A DNA stretch of 64,000 nucleotides from Streptococcus sanguinis (GTDB taxonomy: Bacteria; Bacillota; Bacilli; Lactobacillales; Streptococcaceae), in NCBI RefSeq assembly GCF_001078705.1, contig NZ_CDMW01000001.1, positions 253,106 through 317,105 on the forward strand. The letters are read 5' to 3'. The notes under the pieces were generated by a model. That model was not told the DNA's origin, did no database searches, and saw nothing but the letters and a program-made list of their open reading frames with translations. Positions 28,335 through 36,497 of this stretch are shown here, in pieces. The first letter of the stretch is position 1; every line of letters begins with the position of its first letter. A program made the translations under genes and the position numbers.

Positions 28335-29243
28335 TTACTGGACTAAATCTGTAAAGTATTTTTCTAAATCTTTGTGAGCTGCATAGATACCATTGACATG
28401 AATGTTGGATAGGACCAACTCCCTGTTGATGTCATTTAGTTCCTGTTCTTGGGCGACAATGTGCAACTCGTCAGATTTATCAGCTTCCTTGAGCTGATAG
28501 TGGAGCTTGCCTTGGATGAGATTGGCAGCCTGGTCTCTATCGCTGGTTTTGAGGACGATATAATCTTCGCTGGCTCGGTCAAAGTCGTCCTTGGTGAATT
28601 CTGCAACAAGCCGTCCTTGGTCAATCACTCCAAACTTGGTGGCTACCAGATAAAGCTCAGACAAGATGTGGCTGGAAATGATAAAAGTGATTCCCAACTC
28701 CTGATTGAGTCGCTGAATCATCAGTCGAAATTCCTTGATGCCAAGCGGATCTAGGCCGTTGATGGGCTCGTCTAGAATCATGAGTTCAGGCTTGCTGATA
28801 AGTGCAATAGCGATCCCTAAGCGCTGCTTCATTCCTAGCGAAAAGTTGCGGAATTTCTTTTTACCAGTATTGCTCAATCCGACATAGGCCAGGGTTTCCT
28901 TGATGAGCTGATCGGGCTGGGCAATCTGGTGGACCTTGCAGTAGTAGTTGAGGTTTTGATAAGCAGTCATTTGATTGTAAGCGACTGGTGTTTCGATGAC
29001 AGTTCCTATCTTGCGCAGGGCTTCGTTCCATTCCTTAGAGTTCTGCGAACCAAAGACAGACACGGTTCCGCTGTTGGCATGAATGAGCCGGCTAATGGTC
29101 TTGAGAAGAGTAGTCTTGCCAGCCCCGTTCTTGCCAATCAGTCCATAAATATCGCCTTTCTGAATCGAAAGACTCACATGGTCAAGGGCATATTGCTGGC
29201 CATATTGTTTGGTAACTTGCTTTACTTCTAAAACAGTTTGCAT
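28335..29243 (-). CDS. ABC transporter ATPase, BcrA/LanF-like (module 2)
   Basis: 302 aa. Intact Walker A GKNGAGKTT, signature FSLGMKQR, Walker B LMILDEPINGLDP, H-loop SSHILSEL, C-terminal extension ending LEKYFTDLV as in the others. Closest in the cluster to the truncated ATPase 3, with which it also shares an identical 56-bp operator region. Expression under operator C. Confidence 0.87.
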   Translation of the reverse strand: MQTVLEVKQVTKQYGQQYALDHVSLSIQKGDIYGLIGKNGAGKTTLLKTISRLIHANSGTVSVFGSQNSKEWNEALRKIGTVIETPVAYNQMTAYQNLNYYCKVHQIAQPDQLIKETLAYVGLSNTGKKKFRNFSLGMKQRLGIAIALISKPELMILDEPINGLDPLGIKEFRLMIQRLNQELGITFIISSHILSELYLVATKFGVIDQGRLVAEFTKDDFDRASEDYIVLKTSDRDQAANLIQGKLHYQLKEADKSDELHIVAQEQELNDINRELVLSNIHVNGIYAAHKDLEKYFTDLVQ

Positions 29244-29274
29244 GGTATATTCTCGCTTTCTTAGGTTTGATTTT

Positions 29275-29328
29275 AGTATACAAGCTAGACTTCAAATATT
29301 TCTCAAGAAATTCTAAAATATTTCTAAA
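29275..29328 (-). promoter_or_regulatory. Promoter and operator C for ABC module 2
   Basis: Operator 29285-29328: CTAGACTTCAA, ATATTTCTCAA, GAAATTCTAAA, ATATTTCTAAA. Minus-strand -10 TATACT at 29275-29280, at the same distance from the repeats as in operators B, D and E. No -35 consensus. Confidence 0.8.
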
Positions 29329-29340
29329 GAAATGCAGAAC
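29285..29340. repeat. 56-bp perfect direct repeat, copy 1
   Basis: Identical over 56 bp to 30202-30257; it covers the complete operator plus 12 flanking bases. Points to recent duplication of a whole ABC module with its control region. Confidence 0.9.
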
Positions 29341-29461
29341 AACCAATCGGCTGACTGGCTGCTGGGGGTGATTATTTTTTATATTAAAAGATGTCGAGTT
29401 CTCAAAAGCGACAAAGGTTTCAGCAATGCTTAGTGAAGAATAGTCATTGCTAGACCTGTAG

Positions 29462-30160
29462 CTAGTTAAACTGTTCTGATATAAGTTGAGGGTCGAATTC
29501 TTCTTTGGTAAATTCTGTGACAAGCTTGCCTTGTTCCAGAATGCCAAATTTGGTGGCGACTAAGGAAAGTTCAGATAGGATGTGACTGGAAATGATAAGG
29601 GGCGTTCCTAGTTCTTGGCTGATTCGCTGGATCATGAGGTGGAATTCCTTGATATCAATAGGTCCCAGATTATTAAAAGGCTCATCCAATATCAGAAGGT
29701 CTGGCTTATCAATAAGGGCGATAGCGATGCCTAGCCGCTGCTTCATGCCTAGGGAAAATTCACTGAATGTTTTCTTGCCAGTCTTGGTCAGACCGGTATA
29801 AGTTAGGCATTCTTGGATAACCCTATCAGGATTGGCAACCTTTCGATCAATGCAATAATAGAGTAGATTATCAAAGGCTGTCAGATGCTCGTGGGCAATC
29901 GGTGTTTCGATGATAGTTCCGCTTTGCTTGAGCGCCTTCTTCCATTCCTTCTGATTGTTAGCAGAGGAAAAGAGGGCAGTGGTTCCGTTGCTGGCATGAA
30001 TGAGCTGGGAAATCATCTTAATCAGGTTAGTTTTTTCACTCCCTTTCTTGCCAATCAGTCCATAAATATCGCCTTTTTGGATAGATAGGCTGACTTGATC
30101 AAGGGCGTATTGCTGGTTGGATTGTTTCGTAATATGTTTAATTTCTAAGATATGCTGCAT
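29462..30160 (-). pseudogene. Truncated, catalytically broken BcrA/LanF-like ATPase (module 3)
   Basis: 232 aa against 302-310 for its paralogues. The frame is open but the protein is damaged: Walker A reads GKKGSEKTN in place of GKNGAGKTT, so the invariant Gly before Lys is Glu; the D-loop is NNLGP in place of NGLDP. It stops right after FTKEEFD, losing the ~70-residue C-terminal extension, and no permease follows. Signature FSLGMKQR and Walker B LLILDEP remain. Its promoter -10 is also degenerate. Most likely a decaying duplicate; a dominant-negative or regulatory role cannot be excluded. Confidence 0.85.
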
Positions 30161-30191
30161 GGTGATACTCCGTTTCTTTGTGCTTACTTTT

Positions 30192-30245
30192 AGTTTACAG
30201 CCTAGACTTCAAATATTTCTCAAGAAATTCTAAAATATTTCTAAA
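30192..30245 (-). promoter_or_regulatory. Promoter and operator D for the broken module 3
   Basis: Operator 30202-30245 is identical to operator C. The -10 position (30192-30197) reads TAAACT on the minus strand, one base worse than TATACT in B, C and E. Confidence 0.75.
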
Positions 30246-30257
30246 GAAATGCAGAAC
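30202..30257. repeat. 56-bp perfect direct repeat, copy 2
   Basis: Identical to 29285-29340; see that entry. Confidence 0.9.
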
Positions 30258-30276
30258 CAATCCAAAAGCAATAAAA

Positions 30277-30300
30277 AAGCAGTCAAAGGGCTGACTGCTT
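30277..30300. terminator. Terminator downstream of module 4
   Basis: Perfect 9-bp stem AAGCAGTCA / TGACTGCTT; minus-strand tail TTTTTTA. Confidence 0.8.
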
Positions 30301-30304
30301 AAAT

Positions 30305-30997
30305 TTATAAGTCTCTGTGTTGAAAGGCTTGGTAACCACCTAAGAGAGAACCAGCTAGGATAAAGAATAAGAATAGTTCAGAATTTAACTGAGGGAAAAC
30401 GATGACGAGGCTAGACTGAAGCATAATCAGGGCGAAAAAGCCGAGATAGCTGGCTAGGGTGGAGCGGGTCAGATAGAGGAGACAGGTAACTACGGAACTG
30501 CAGGTCATAATAAAGAGAAAGGAGCGAAAGAAAGACAAGGAGAAGCTCCAGAAAAAGTTCTTTGGCATAGTCCCAAGTCCGTGGAAGAGGCTTCCAAAGA
30601 TAAAGGCTACAGCAAAGGCTGCCGCCATTTGCAAGATGATAATTGTGATAAGAACAGCTATTTTGGATAGGTAAAATTCTTTCCGAGAAATCCCGCTGGC
30701 TAATATATTGTTGTACAGTTTTCTAGTCAGGTCACGACCTAACAGAAAGATGATGAGCGCAAGGACAGTAATCATGACAAAGGGCAGGAAGTCTTTAGCA
30801 AGCTGCCCGAGAGCTTCAAATCCTGTCCAACCTTGGATGACTACATCTTCTGGTTCAGAAGATGTAGAGATATAAAAATTAAACTTGCTTTCACCAAGAG
30901 AGCTGATGAAAATGAGAAAAAAGAGCAGCCCTTCTATTAGCCAAAAAAGCTTGGAGCGGACAAGCTGGTAGAGCTCCGCCTGAATGGTATGTAACAT
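30305..30997 (-). CDS. ABC-2-type permease, second permease of module 4 (LanG-like position)
   Basis: 230 aa, six hydrophobic segments; N-terminus MLHTIQAELYQLVRSKLFW, C-terminus AFQHRDL. Third gene after ATPase 4 and permease 31034, 36 bp downstream of the latter. Module 4 is the only one with two different permeases, i.e. the complete LanFEG-like arrangement. Confidence 0.8.
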   Translation of the reverse strand: MLHTIQAELYQLVRSKLFWLIEGLLFFLIFISSLGESKFNFYISTSSEPEDVVIQGWTGFEALGQLAKDFLPFVMITVLALIIFLLGRDLTRKLYNNILASGISRKEFYLSKIAVLITIIILQMAAAFAVAFIFGSLFHGLGTMPKNFFWSFSLSFFRSFLFIMTCSSVVTCLLYLTRSTLASYLGFFALIMLQSSLVIVFPQLNSELFLFFILAGSLLGGYQAFQHRDL

Positions 30998-31033
30998 GAA
31001 ATCTCCTCTGAATATTTAAGATTGTTCCTGCTT

Positions 31034-31786
31034 TTATAAATTTTTCTTTTTGAAAACCATCAGCCCGCTAATCAGAAAGACTAGGGTGACCGTTACCACT
31101 GTCAGGATAGCCTTGATAACAGCTCCGCCATCTGCTGCCATATTTGTGTTAAAGCGCATGGTCAGATAGAGCAGCCATTCATTGTCAGGGTAAAAGATGA
31201 GTGGAATAGTCAGTAAGGTACCGCCAAGGAAATGGGTCAGAAAGCTAGATACAATCGAGTGGCTGGCATAGAGTACAAAAGAAATGATGGCAATCCATGC
31301 AATCGTGCTGAGAAATTGAACGAAGAGAGCAGCTCCCAGCTGAGACAAAAAAGAGCTGGGGGCGCTGCCAATTCCGTTGGACAGACTAGCGGTCACAAAG
31401 GAGATAGATAAAATCAGCAGGAAGTGAAAGGCTGCGATGCTAACGCAGACAAAGAATTTAGAAAAATAATAGCTGAGTTTAGAGATACCGTAGCTCAGGC
31501 AGTTTTTATAAAGTTTCCGAGACAGGTCCACTCCTAGGACCATACTGATACCAATAATAGTGAAAAAGAGCAGACTGTCTGTATTGCCTGCAAAATAGTC
31601 CAGAGCTTGAAGGCCGGTTAATTTTCCTAGAGATTGACTAGCAGCCGCATTTCTGGAAATATTTGCTCCAAAATGAATATTTGTATGGAAGAAGGTTGTT
31701 GAGATACAGAATAATAAAAACTCAGTAATCCAAAAGCCTTTTGAACGCATGAGCCGGTAAAAATCGGCTCTAATGAAATCCATCAT
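31034..31786 (-). CDS. ABC-2-type permease, first permease of module 4 (LanE-like position)
   Basis: 250 aa, six hydrophobic segments; N-terminus MMDFIRADFYRLMRSKGFW, C-terminus VFKKKNL. 16 bp after ATPase 4. Expected to form a heterodimeric membrane domain with the following permease and to expel membrane-active peptides; the actual substrate is unknown. Confidence 0.82.
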   Translation of the reverse strand: MMDFIRADFYRLMRSKGFWITEFLLFCISTTFFHTNIHFGANISRNAAASQSLGKLTGLQALDYFAGNTDSLLFFTIIGISMVLGVDLSRKLYKNCLSYGISKLSYYFSKFFVCVSIAAFHFLLILSISFVTASLSNGIGSAPSSFLSQLGAALFVQFLSTIAWIAIISFVLYASHSIVSSFLTHFLGGTLLTIPLIFYPDNEWLLYLTMRFNTNMAADGGAVIKAILTVVTVTLVFLISGLMVFKKKNL

Positions 31787-31802
31787 GATAAGCCTCCCTT
31801 TG

Positions 31803-32711
31803 TCATTTGACCAAGTCTGTAAAGAAGTTTTCTAGGTTTTGTCGTGCATAGTAAATCTCCTGCACCGGTATATCTGCGACCGCAAGTTCCTTGACAATCT
31901 TGCTAATCTCATGCGAATGGGTAAAGATATGAATCTCGTCAGAAGCATTGACCACCTTGATGCGATGCATGAGCTGGTCGTGAATCAGCCGGCTGGCTTC
32001 TTCCAACTGCGACGTTTTAAGCACGATATAGTCTTCGCTCTGTTCTTCAAACTCCGCTTTTGAAATCTCGCGAATCAGTCGCCCTTCCTCGATAATGCCG
32101 AACCGAGTACCCACCAAGTAAAGTTCAGACAGGATATGGCTGGAGATGATAAAGGTCATGCCCAACTCCTCGTTGAGCCGCTGCACCAGCTGGCGGAATT
32201 CCTTGATGCCGACTGGATCCAGGCCATTGATAGGCTCGTCCAGTATCATCAGGTCAGGTCTGGTAAGAAGCGCGATAGCCAGACCCAGCCGTTGTTTCAT
32301 CCCAAGTGAGAAGTCGCGGAATTTTTTCTTGCCGGTATCCGTCAAATCCACATATTTCAAGGTTTCACGGATGACCTTATCCGCATAGGGAATATGGCGG
32401 AGCTTGCAGTAGTAGCTGAGATTTTCATAGGCTGTCAGGTGGTTGTGAGCGACCGGTGTTTCGATAACCGATCCGACCCGCTTGAGGCTCTGCGTCCATT
32501 CTTGATAGTTCTGAGAGCCAAAGAGGGAGACATTGCCACTGCTTGCTTCCAAAAGCTGGGTGATGACCTTGATCAGAGTGGTCTTTCCGGCCCCGTTCTT
32601 GCCAATCAAACCGTAAATATCTCCTTTTTTTATCGTCAGACTCACATCGGTCAGAGCGTACTGCCGACCGAATTTCTTGCTGACTTGCTGTAAAACCAAA
32701 ACATTTTCCAT
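31803..32711 (-). CDS. ABC transporter ATPase, BcrA/LanF-like (module 4)
   Basis: 302 aa. Walker A GKNGAGKTT, signature FSLGMKQR, Walker B LMILDEPINGLDP, H-loop SSHILSEL, C-terminal ...ENFFTDLVK. First gene of the three-gene module under operator E. More divergent at third codon positions from modules 1-3 than 2 and 3 are from each other, suggesting it is the older copy (by eye). Confidence 0.87.
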   Translation of the reverse strand: MENVLVLQQVSKKFGRQYALTDVSLTIKKGDIYGLIGKNGAGKTTLIKVITQLLEASSGNVSLFGSQNYQEWTQSLKRVGSVIETPVAHNHLTAYENLSYYCKLRHIPYADKVIRETLKYVDLTDTGKKKFRDFSLGMKQRLGLAIALLTRPDLMILDEPINGLDPVGIKEFRQLVQRLNEELGMTFIISSHILSELYLVGTRFGIIEEGRLIREISKAEFEEQSEDYIVLKTSQLEEASRLIHDQLMHRIKVVNASDEIHIFTHSHEISKIVKELAVADIPVQEIYYARQNLENFFTDLVK

Positions 32712-32765
32712 GATTAAGTCTCCTTTTCATGATCTTAGGAGAGAAAACTCCTCTTCTTATTAATT

Positions 32766-32819
32766 AGTATAGCGCCAAACTTTCAAATATTTATAAAGAA
32801 TTTCTCAAATATTTCTAAA
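32766..32819 (-). promoter_or_regulatory. Promoter and operator E for ABC module 4
   Basis: Operator 32776-32819: CAAACTTTCAA, ATATTTATAAA, GAATTTCTCAA, ATATTTCTAAA. Minus-strand -10 TATACT at 32766-32771. Geometry identical to operators B-D despite more base changes, which argues that the 11-bp phase is under selection. Confidence 0.8.
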
Positions 32820-32862
32820 GTTTTTGATGAGGATTAAAATCAAGTGGCAAATTGTGGAACTC

Positions 32863-34584
32863 TTAATCCTCAATCTCCAGCTCGTACAGTCCCCTGACTG
32901 CATTGCAGGCGTAGATTTTCTCTGCTTGAGCCAGGTCAGCTAGCGTTAAAACTTTCTCAGTAGCCTGACCCTTATCCAGTAGCTGCTGGCGGTAGATACC
33001 CTTGAGCAGGCCTAGTTCAGCTGGAGGTGTGTAGAGCTTGCCGTCAATCTCCAGCAGCAGATTGCCGATAGAAGTTTCCAGAAGCTGGCCTTGTGCATTG
33101 TAGTAAATCTGTTCTTGCTGCTCCAAGGTCAGATGTGGCCGATTGCTGGTCTTGAAATAGGTGAAAGGCTGGGCTAGATTGGCTGTTTGCTCGACCAGTT
33201 TTGCCTTTCTGAAAGTCTTTGTCAGCGGTAGCAGGGGAGCCGTTTCTAGTTCAATGTTGCCGCCTTTTTTAAGAGCTATACGCAGCCTGTAATCCTGCCC
33301 TTTATCCAGCTGAGCGCAGGTTTCTTCTATCTCTTGCTTCAGTTTTTTTGGGTCAAAAGGATAGGCAAAGTAGCCGGCTGCTTCTGTCAGTCTTTGCAGG
33401 TGTTGTTCTTGCAAGGTCAGCTTTCCGTCCGTCACTTTTCCGGTAGAAATCAGGTCGAATCGCGGATTTTTCCGATAGAGGACGGCAGATTTTTGTTGGG
33501 TTTCGATGTATTCAGATTTCCACGTGCTGTCCCAAGTGATGCCGCCGCCAACGCCGTAGATAGCTTTTCTTCCCTCCAGCTGAATGGTGCGGATGGCAAC
33601 GTTAAAAATCCGTCTCTGATCTGGCAGGCAGATACCTACTGTACCGCAGTAGACCCCGCGGGCAGCTTTTTCTGTCGCTTTGATGATCGCCATGGTCGAA
33701 ATCTTAGGAGCACCTGTAATGGATCCGCAAGGAAAGAGCGCCTTGAAAAGCTCTGCCAGCCCAATTCCCTCATGCAGATTGCTTTTGATGGTAGAGGTCA
33801 TCTGCCATACTGTAGAGTATTGCTCGACACTGCAGAGACGCTCAACCCGCTCGCTGCCCGTTTGAGAAATGCGATTCATGTCATTACGGAGCAAATCGAC
33901 AATCATCATATTTTCAGCTCGGTTTTTGGCATCTTGAGCCAGCCAGGCAGCCTGTTCTCTATCCTGCTCTAAGGTCAGTCCCCTATTGGTCGTGCCTTTC
34001 ATGGGACGGGTTGTCAGCTCACCTCGCTGCTCCTCGAAAAAGAGTTCAGGACTGATGGATAAAATGACAGTCTCGTCATGCTCTACATAAGCATTGTAGG
34101 CCGCATTTTGCTCAATAACCAGCCTGTTGTAAATAGCCAAGCTATCCTCAGGATTGAGCTCCGCGCACAGCTGTACCGTGTAGTTGACCTGATAAGTATC
34201 GCCCTGGCGGATATGATGATGAATGGTCTCGATAGCCTTCTGGTACTCTTGCTCAGAAGTCACCCCCTGCCAAGCCGCTGGCATTTCCACTTCCTCATAA
34301 GTCAAGGGAATGGAAGCCTGCTGGGCCTTATCGTGGATAGTAAAGTAGAGGAGGTATTCCTTCTGGAGCGGAGCCGAATGGACCTGGAATTTCGTCTCAA
34401 AAGCTGGAGCTGCTTCATAGCTGACATAACCGACAGCATAGTATCCTTTCTTCTGCCAGTCCTCAATCTCTGTCAAAAGCGTCTCTACTTGGTCAAGACG
34501 ACGAGTCTTTAGCTCCTTGATGGGATTCGTAAAAATCAGGCGTTGGCCCAACTGCTTAAAATCAATAATCGTTTTCTTGTGCAT
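32863..34584 (-). CDS. pabB: Aminodeoxychorismate synthase component I / 4-amino-4-deoxychorismate lyase fusion
   Basis: 573 aa PabB-PabC fusion for p-aminobenzoate and folate synthesis. Residues ~1-370: chorismate-utilising PabB domain (GDTYQVNYTVQL, MKGTTNRG, RNDMNRI, CGSITGAPKISTM, YCGTVG). Residues ~375-573: PabC aminotransferase-IV domain (NPRFDLISTGKVTDGKLTLQEQHLQRL to LLKGIYRQQLL). The glutaminase partner PabA is not in the window. Single gene; its stop lies 43 bp beyond operator E and no hairpin terminator is obvious. Confidence 0.9.
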   Translation of the reverse strand: MHKKTIIDFKQLGQRLIFTNPIKELKTRRLDQVETLLTEIEDWQKKGYYAVGYVSYEAAPAFETKFQVHSAPLQKEYLLYFTIHDKAQQASIPLTYEEVEMPAAWQGVTSEQEYQKAIETIHHHIRQGDTYQVNYTVQLCAELNPEDSLAIYNRLVIEQNAAYNAYVEHDETVILSISPELFFEEQRGELTTRPMKGTTNRGLTLEQDREQAAWLAQDAKNRAENMMIVDLLRNDMNRISQTGSERVERLCSVEQYSTVWQMTSTIKSNLHEGIGLAELFKALFPCGSITGAPKISTMAIIKATEKAARGVYCGTVGICLPDQRRIFNVAIRTIQLEGRKAIYGVGGGITWDSTWKSEYIETQQKSAVLYRKNPRFDLISTGKVTDGKLTLQEQHLQRLTEAAGYFAYPFDPKKLKQEIEETCAQLDKGQDYRLRIALKKGGNIELETAPLLPLTKTFRKAKLVEQTANLAQPFTYFKTSNRPHLTLEQQEQIYYNAQGQLLETSIGNLLLEIDGKLYTPPAELGLLKGIYRQQLLDKGQATEKVLTLADLAQAEKIYACNAVRGLYELEIED

Positions 34585-34657
34585 AAGCTTATTTTATCAT
34601 AAGATAATTTGAATGAAAACGGATTTATCGGATGAAACAGTCATTCTTTGATAATGG

Positions 34658-34687
34658 TTGACAGATTAGAAAGTGGCTAGGTATACT
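34658..34687 (+). promoter_or_regulatory. Promoter of the small membrane-protein gene
   Basis: TTGACA, 18-bp spacer, TATACT, about 30 bp before ATG 34717. Confidence 0.65.
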
Positions 34688-34716
34688 AGGTTAAAAAATG
34701 AAAGAATGAGATTACT

Positions 34717-35088
34717 ATGAAATCAAAGAAATTGTTATTGGTAAATGGAATTGCTGGAATTTTAGGAGGCCTCATCATCCTTTACGCTTCTTCTCAGAGA
34801 TGGCACTGGGAAATAGTTGCTTTAGTTCCCAAAATGGTCGAAAAATCTGACTGGGGCGTCCTGATCATACTGATCAGCTTGCTGTTTCTTTGTCTTTCCC
34901 TAGCTGGAATGGCTCATTATAGTGAAGACTCAAGAGTCAATAAGATAAATCATCAGATGCTGCTTTTTGCATCTATCATGGGATTTATTCCTTTTCTAGC
35001 TATCTTTGCAGGCCTTCTGTCCATAGGGGTTGGATTTCTCTATCTTCAAGATTTTCAAAAAATTAAAAGTGAAGACAAAGCTGACTGA
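34717..35088 (+). CDS. Small integral membrane protein, unknown
   Basis: 123 aa with three clear hydrophobic segments (about residues 5-22, 46-68, 85-112). No recognised motif. Good promoter upstream but a weak ribosome site (AATGAG). 88 bp before the AI-2E-family gene, which has its own ribosome site; the two may be co-transcribed. Confidence 0.65.
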   Translation: MKSKKLLLVNGIAGILGGLIILYASSQRWHWEIVALVPKMVEKSDWGVLIILISLLFLCLSLAGMAHYSEDSRVNKINHQMLLFASIMGFIPFLAIFAGLLSIGVGFLYLQDFQKIKSEDKAD

Positions 35089-35176
35089 CCTATGTGTCGC
35101 TCTGCTTCCTTCTGCTCGAAAGCCCGCGAAAATTATGATAAAATAAGGAAATGATAAAACCTTAAAAGGAAGCCTT

Positions 35177-36268
35177 ATGAAAAAAATAAATGAATCCTAT
35201 AAACTCATCATCTTTGCGGCGCTCGCTCTGGCTCTGGTTCTCTATATCGGGAACATCTGGTCTGGTCTGCAGAGTCTGACTTCGGTTTTTTCACCCATTA
35301 TACTAGGTGGAGTCCTAGCCTTTATCTTTAATGTTCCAATGAAAAAACTGGAAGATTTCTTGGAAAAATGCCGAGTCCCACAAAAGTTGCAGCGCAGTCT
35401 GGCCTTGATTTTGGAGGTGCTGATTTTAGCTCTCATTATGACAGGGATTGTCTCCATCGTCGTGCCGACTCTGACCACAGCGGTCAATCAGCTGAGCGAA
35501 ACAATCGGCAAGGTAGCACCTCAGATAGCCAAGTGGCTGCAGCAGTCTGGCTTGCTTTCCTCTAGCCAGCTGAAAGATTTGACCAAGCAGCTGCAAAACA
35601 GCGACATTGTCAACCGAGCCATCTCTCTTCTGGGCAGTCTGACGGGCAATATCTCTGCCATTTTTGGCAATTTCTTCTCTGTCATCATGTCTATCTTTCT
35701 TATGTTTGCTTTCTTGAGCAGCAAGGAGCATTTGCAGACAATTACTAGCCGTCTCTTACAGGTTCTGCTTCCTGAGAAGGCTGTGAAACGCCTATCCTAT
35801 GTCGGTTCTGTCATTGTTGAGACCTATGATAAGTTTCTGATGGGGCAGATGATAGAGGCCGTCATTGTTGGGATTTTAGTCTTTATCGCCTACTCTCTGA
35901 CAGGCCTGCCTTATGCTGCCCTGACTGGGGTTTTAGCTGGAGTGCTCTCTTTCATTCCCTACATCGGGCCTTTCTCAGCTTGTGCTCTGGGAGCTATCTT
36001 TATCTTTACCGACAGCCCTTGGAAAGCCCTCCTTTCTATCGCAGTCTTTCAAGGAGTGCAGCTGATTGAGGGGAATGTCATCTATCCGCGCGTGGTGGGC
36101 CAGTCCGTCGGTCTCCCAACTCTCTTTACCCTAGCCGCCGCCCTGATTGGGGGCAACCTCTTTGGCTTGGTCGGCATGATTTTCTTCACGCCTATCTTTG
36201 CAGTTATCTACCGCTTAGTTAGAGAGTTTGTTGTGGAGAAGGAGGAGAAAGAACCAGTTAAAGAATGA
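35177..36268 (+). CDS. AI-2E-family transporter (PerM/TqsA type)
   Basis: 363 aa with about eight membrane segments and the family's conserved central and C-terminal blocks (FIPYIGPFSACALGAI, LIEGNVIYPRVVGQSVGLPTLFTLAAALIGG). Family members export AI-2 or act as Na+/H+ antiporters or in envelope processes; substrate here unknown. Ribosome site AAAAGGAAG, terminator at 36273. Confidence 0.85.
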   Translation: MKKINESYKLIIFAALALALVLYIGNIWSGLQSLTSVFSPIILGGVLAFIFNVPMKKLEDFLEKCRVPQKLQRSLALILEVLILALIMTGIVSIVVPTLTTAVNQLSETIGKVAPQIAKWLQQSGLLSSSQLKDLTKQLQNSDIVNRAISLLGSLTGNISAIFGNFFSVIMSIFLMFAFLSSKEHLQTITSRLLQVLLPEKAVKRLSYVGSVIVETYDKFLMGQMIEAVIVGILVFIAYSLTGLPYAALTGVLAGVLSFIPYIGPFSACALGAIFIFTDSPWKALLSIAVFQGVQLIEGNVIYPRVVGQSVGLPTLFTLAAALIGGNLFGLVGMIFFTPIFAVIYRLVREFVVEKEEKEPVKE

Positions 36269-36272
36269 AAAG

Positions 36273-36305
36273 AAACCAACGAGATTTTATTCTCGCTGGT
36301 TTTTC
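36273..36305 (+). terminator. Terminator of the AI-2E-family gene
   Basis: Stem AAACCAACGAG / CTCGCTGGTTT (one mismatch), 8-nt loop, T-rich tail. Confidence 0.75.
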
Positions 36306-36400
36306 TTTTTTCAAGGTCATAACTTCTACCTATAGCAAACAATAATTACAGTCAATGGAAGTTGGGAAATAAGCTTTTGCGGTTATGGAGAAAACTGTGT

Positions 36401-36417
36401 TATAGTTTAAAACTATA
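36401..36417 (+). promoter_or_regulatory. MET-box (MetR/MtaR operator) of metEF
   Basis: TATAGTTTAAAACTATA, a perfect 17-bp palindrome identical to the streptococcal MET-box consensus TATAGTTTnAAACTATA as I recall it. 81 bp before the metE start. A weak promoter candidate, TTGCGG-N18-TATAGT (36377-36406), would overlap it; the true -10 may be further downstream. Confidence 0.8.
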
Positions 36418-36497
36418 TCAAACTCTGAAAAATTCCAATTATACAGAGGGGGGATTTTCTGATAAGATAAAATCAAGAAAAATTTTGGAGGACGTTT

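Noticed and set aside
29182-29547. 121-codon minus-strand open frame across the gap between ATPase 2 and ATPase 3
   Set aside because: Runs out of frame through the end of ATPase 3 and through operator C, with no homology; the region is better read as the remnant joint after loss of the module 3 end and permease.
24226-32711. Lantibiotic biosynthesis locus
   Set aside because: No precursor peptide, LanB/C/M or leader protease gene is present; only sensing and export genes are seen, so it is a resistance/response cluster.
27527-32819. CRISPR-like short repeats
   Set aside because: The 11-bp repeats are contiguous, without spacers, and always in promoter position; they fit regulator-binding arrays.
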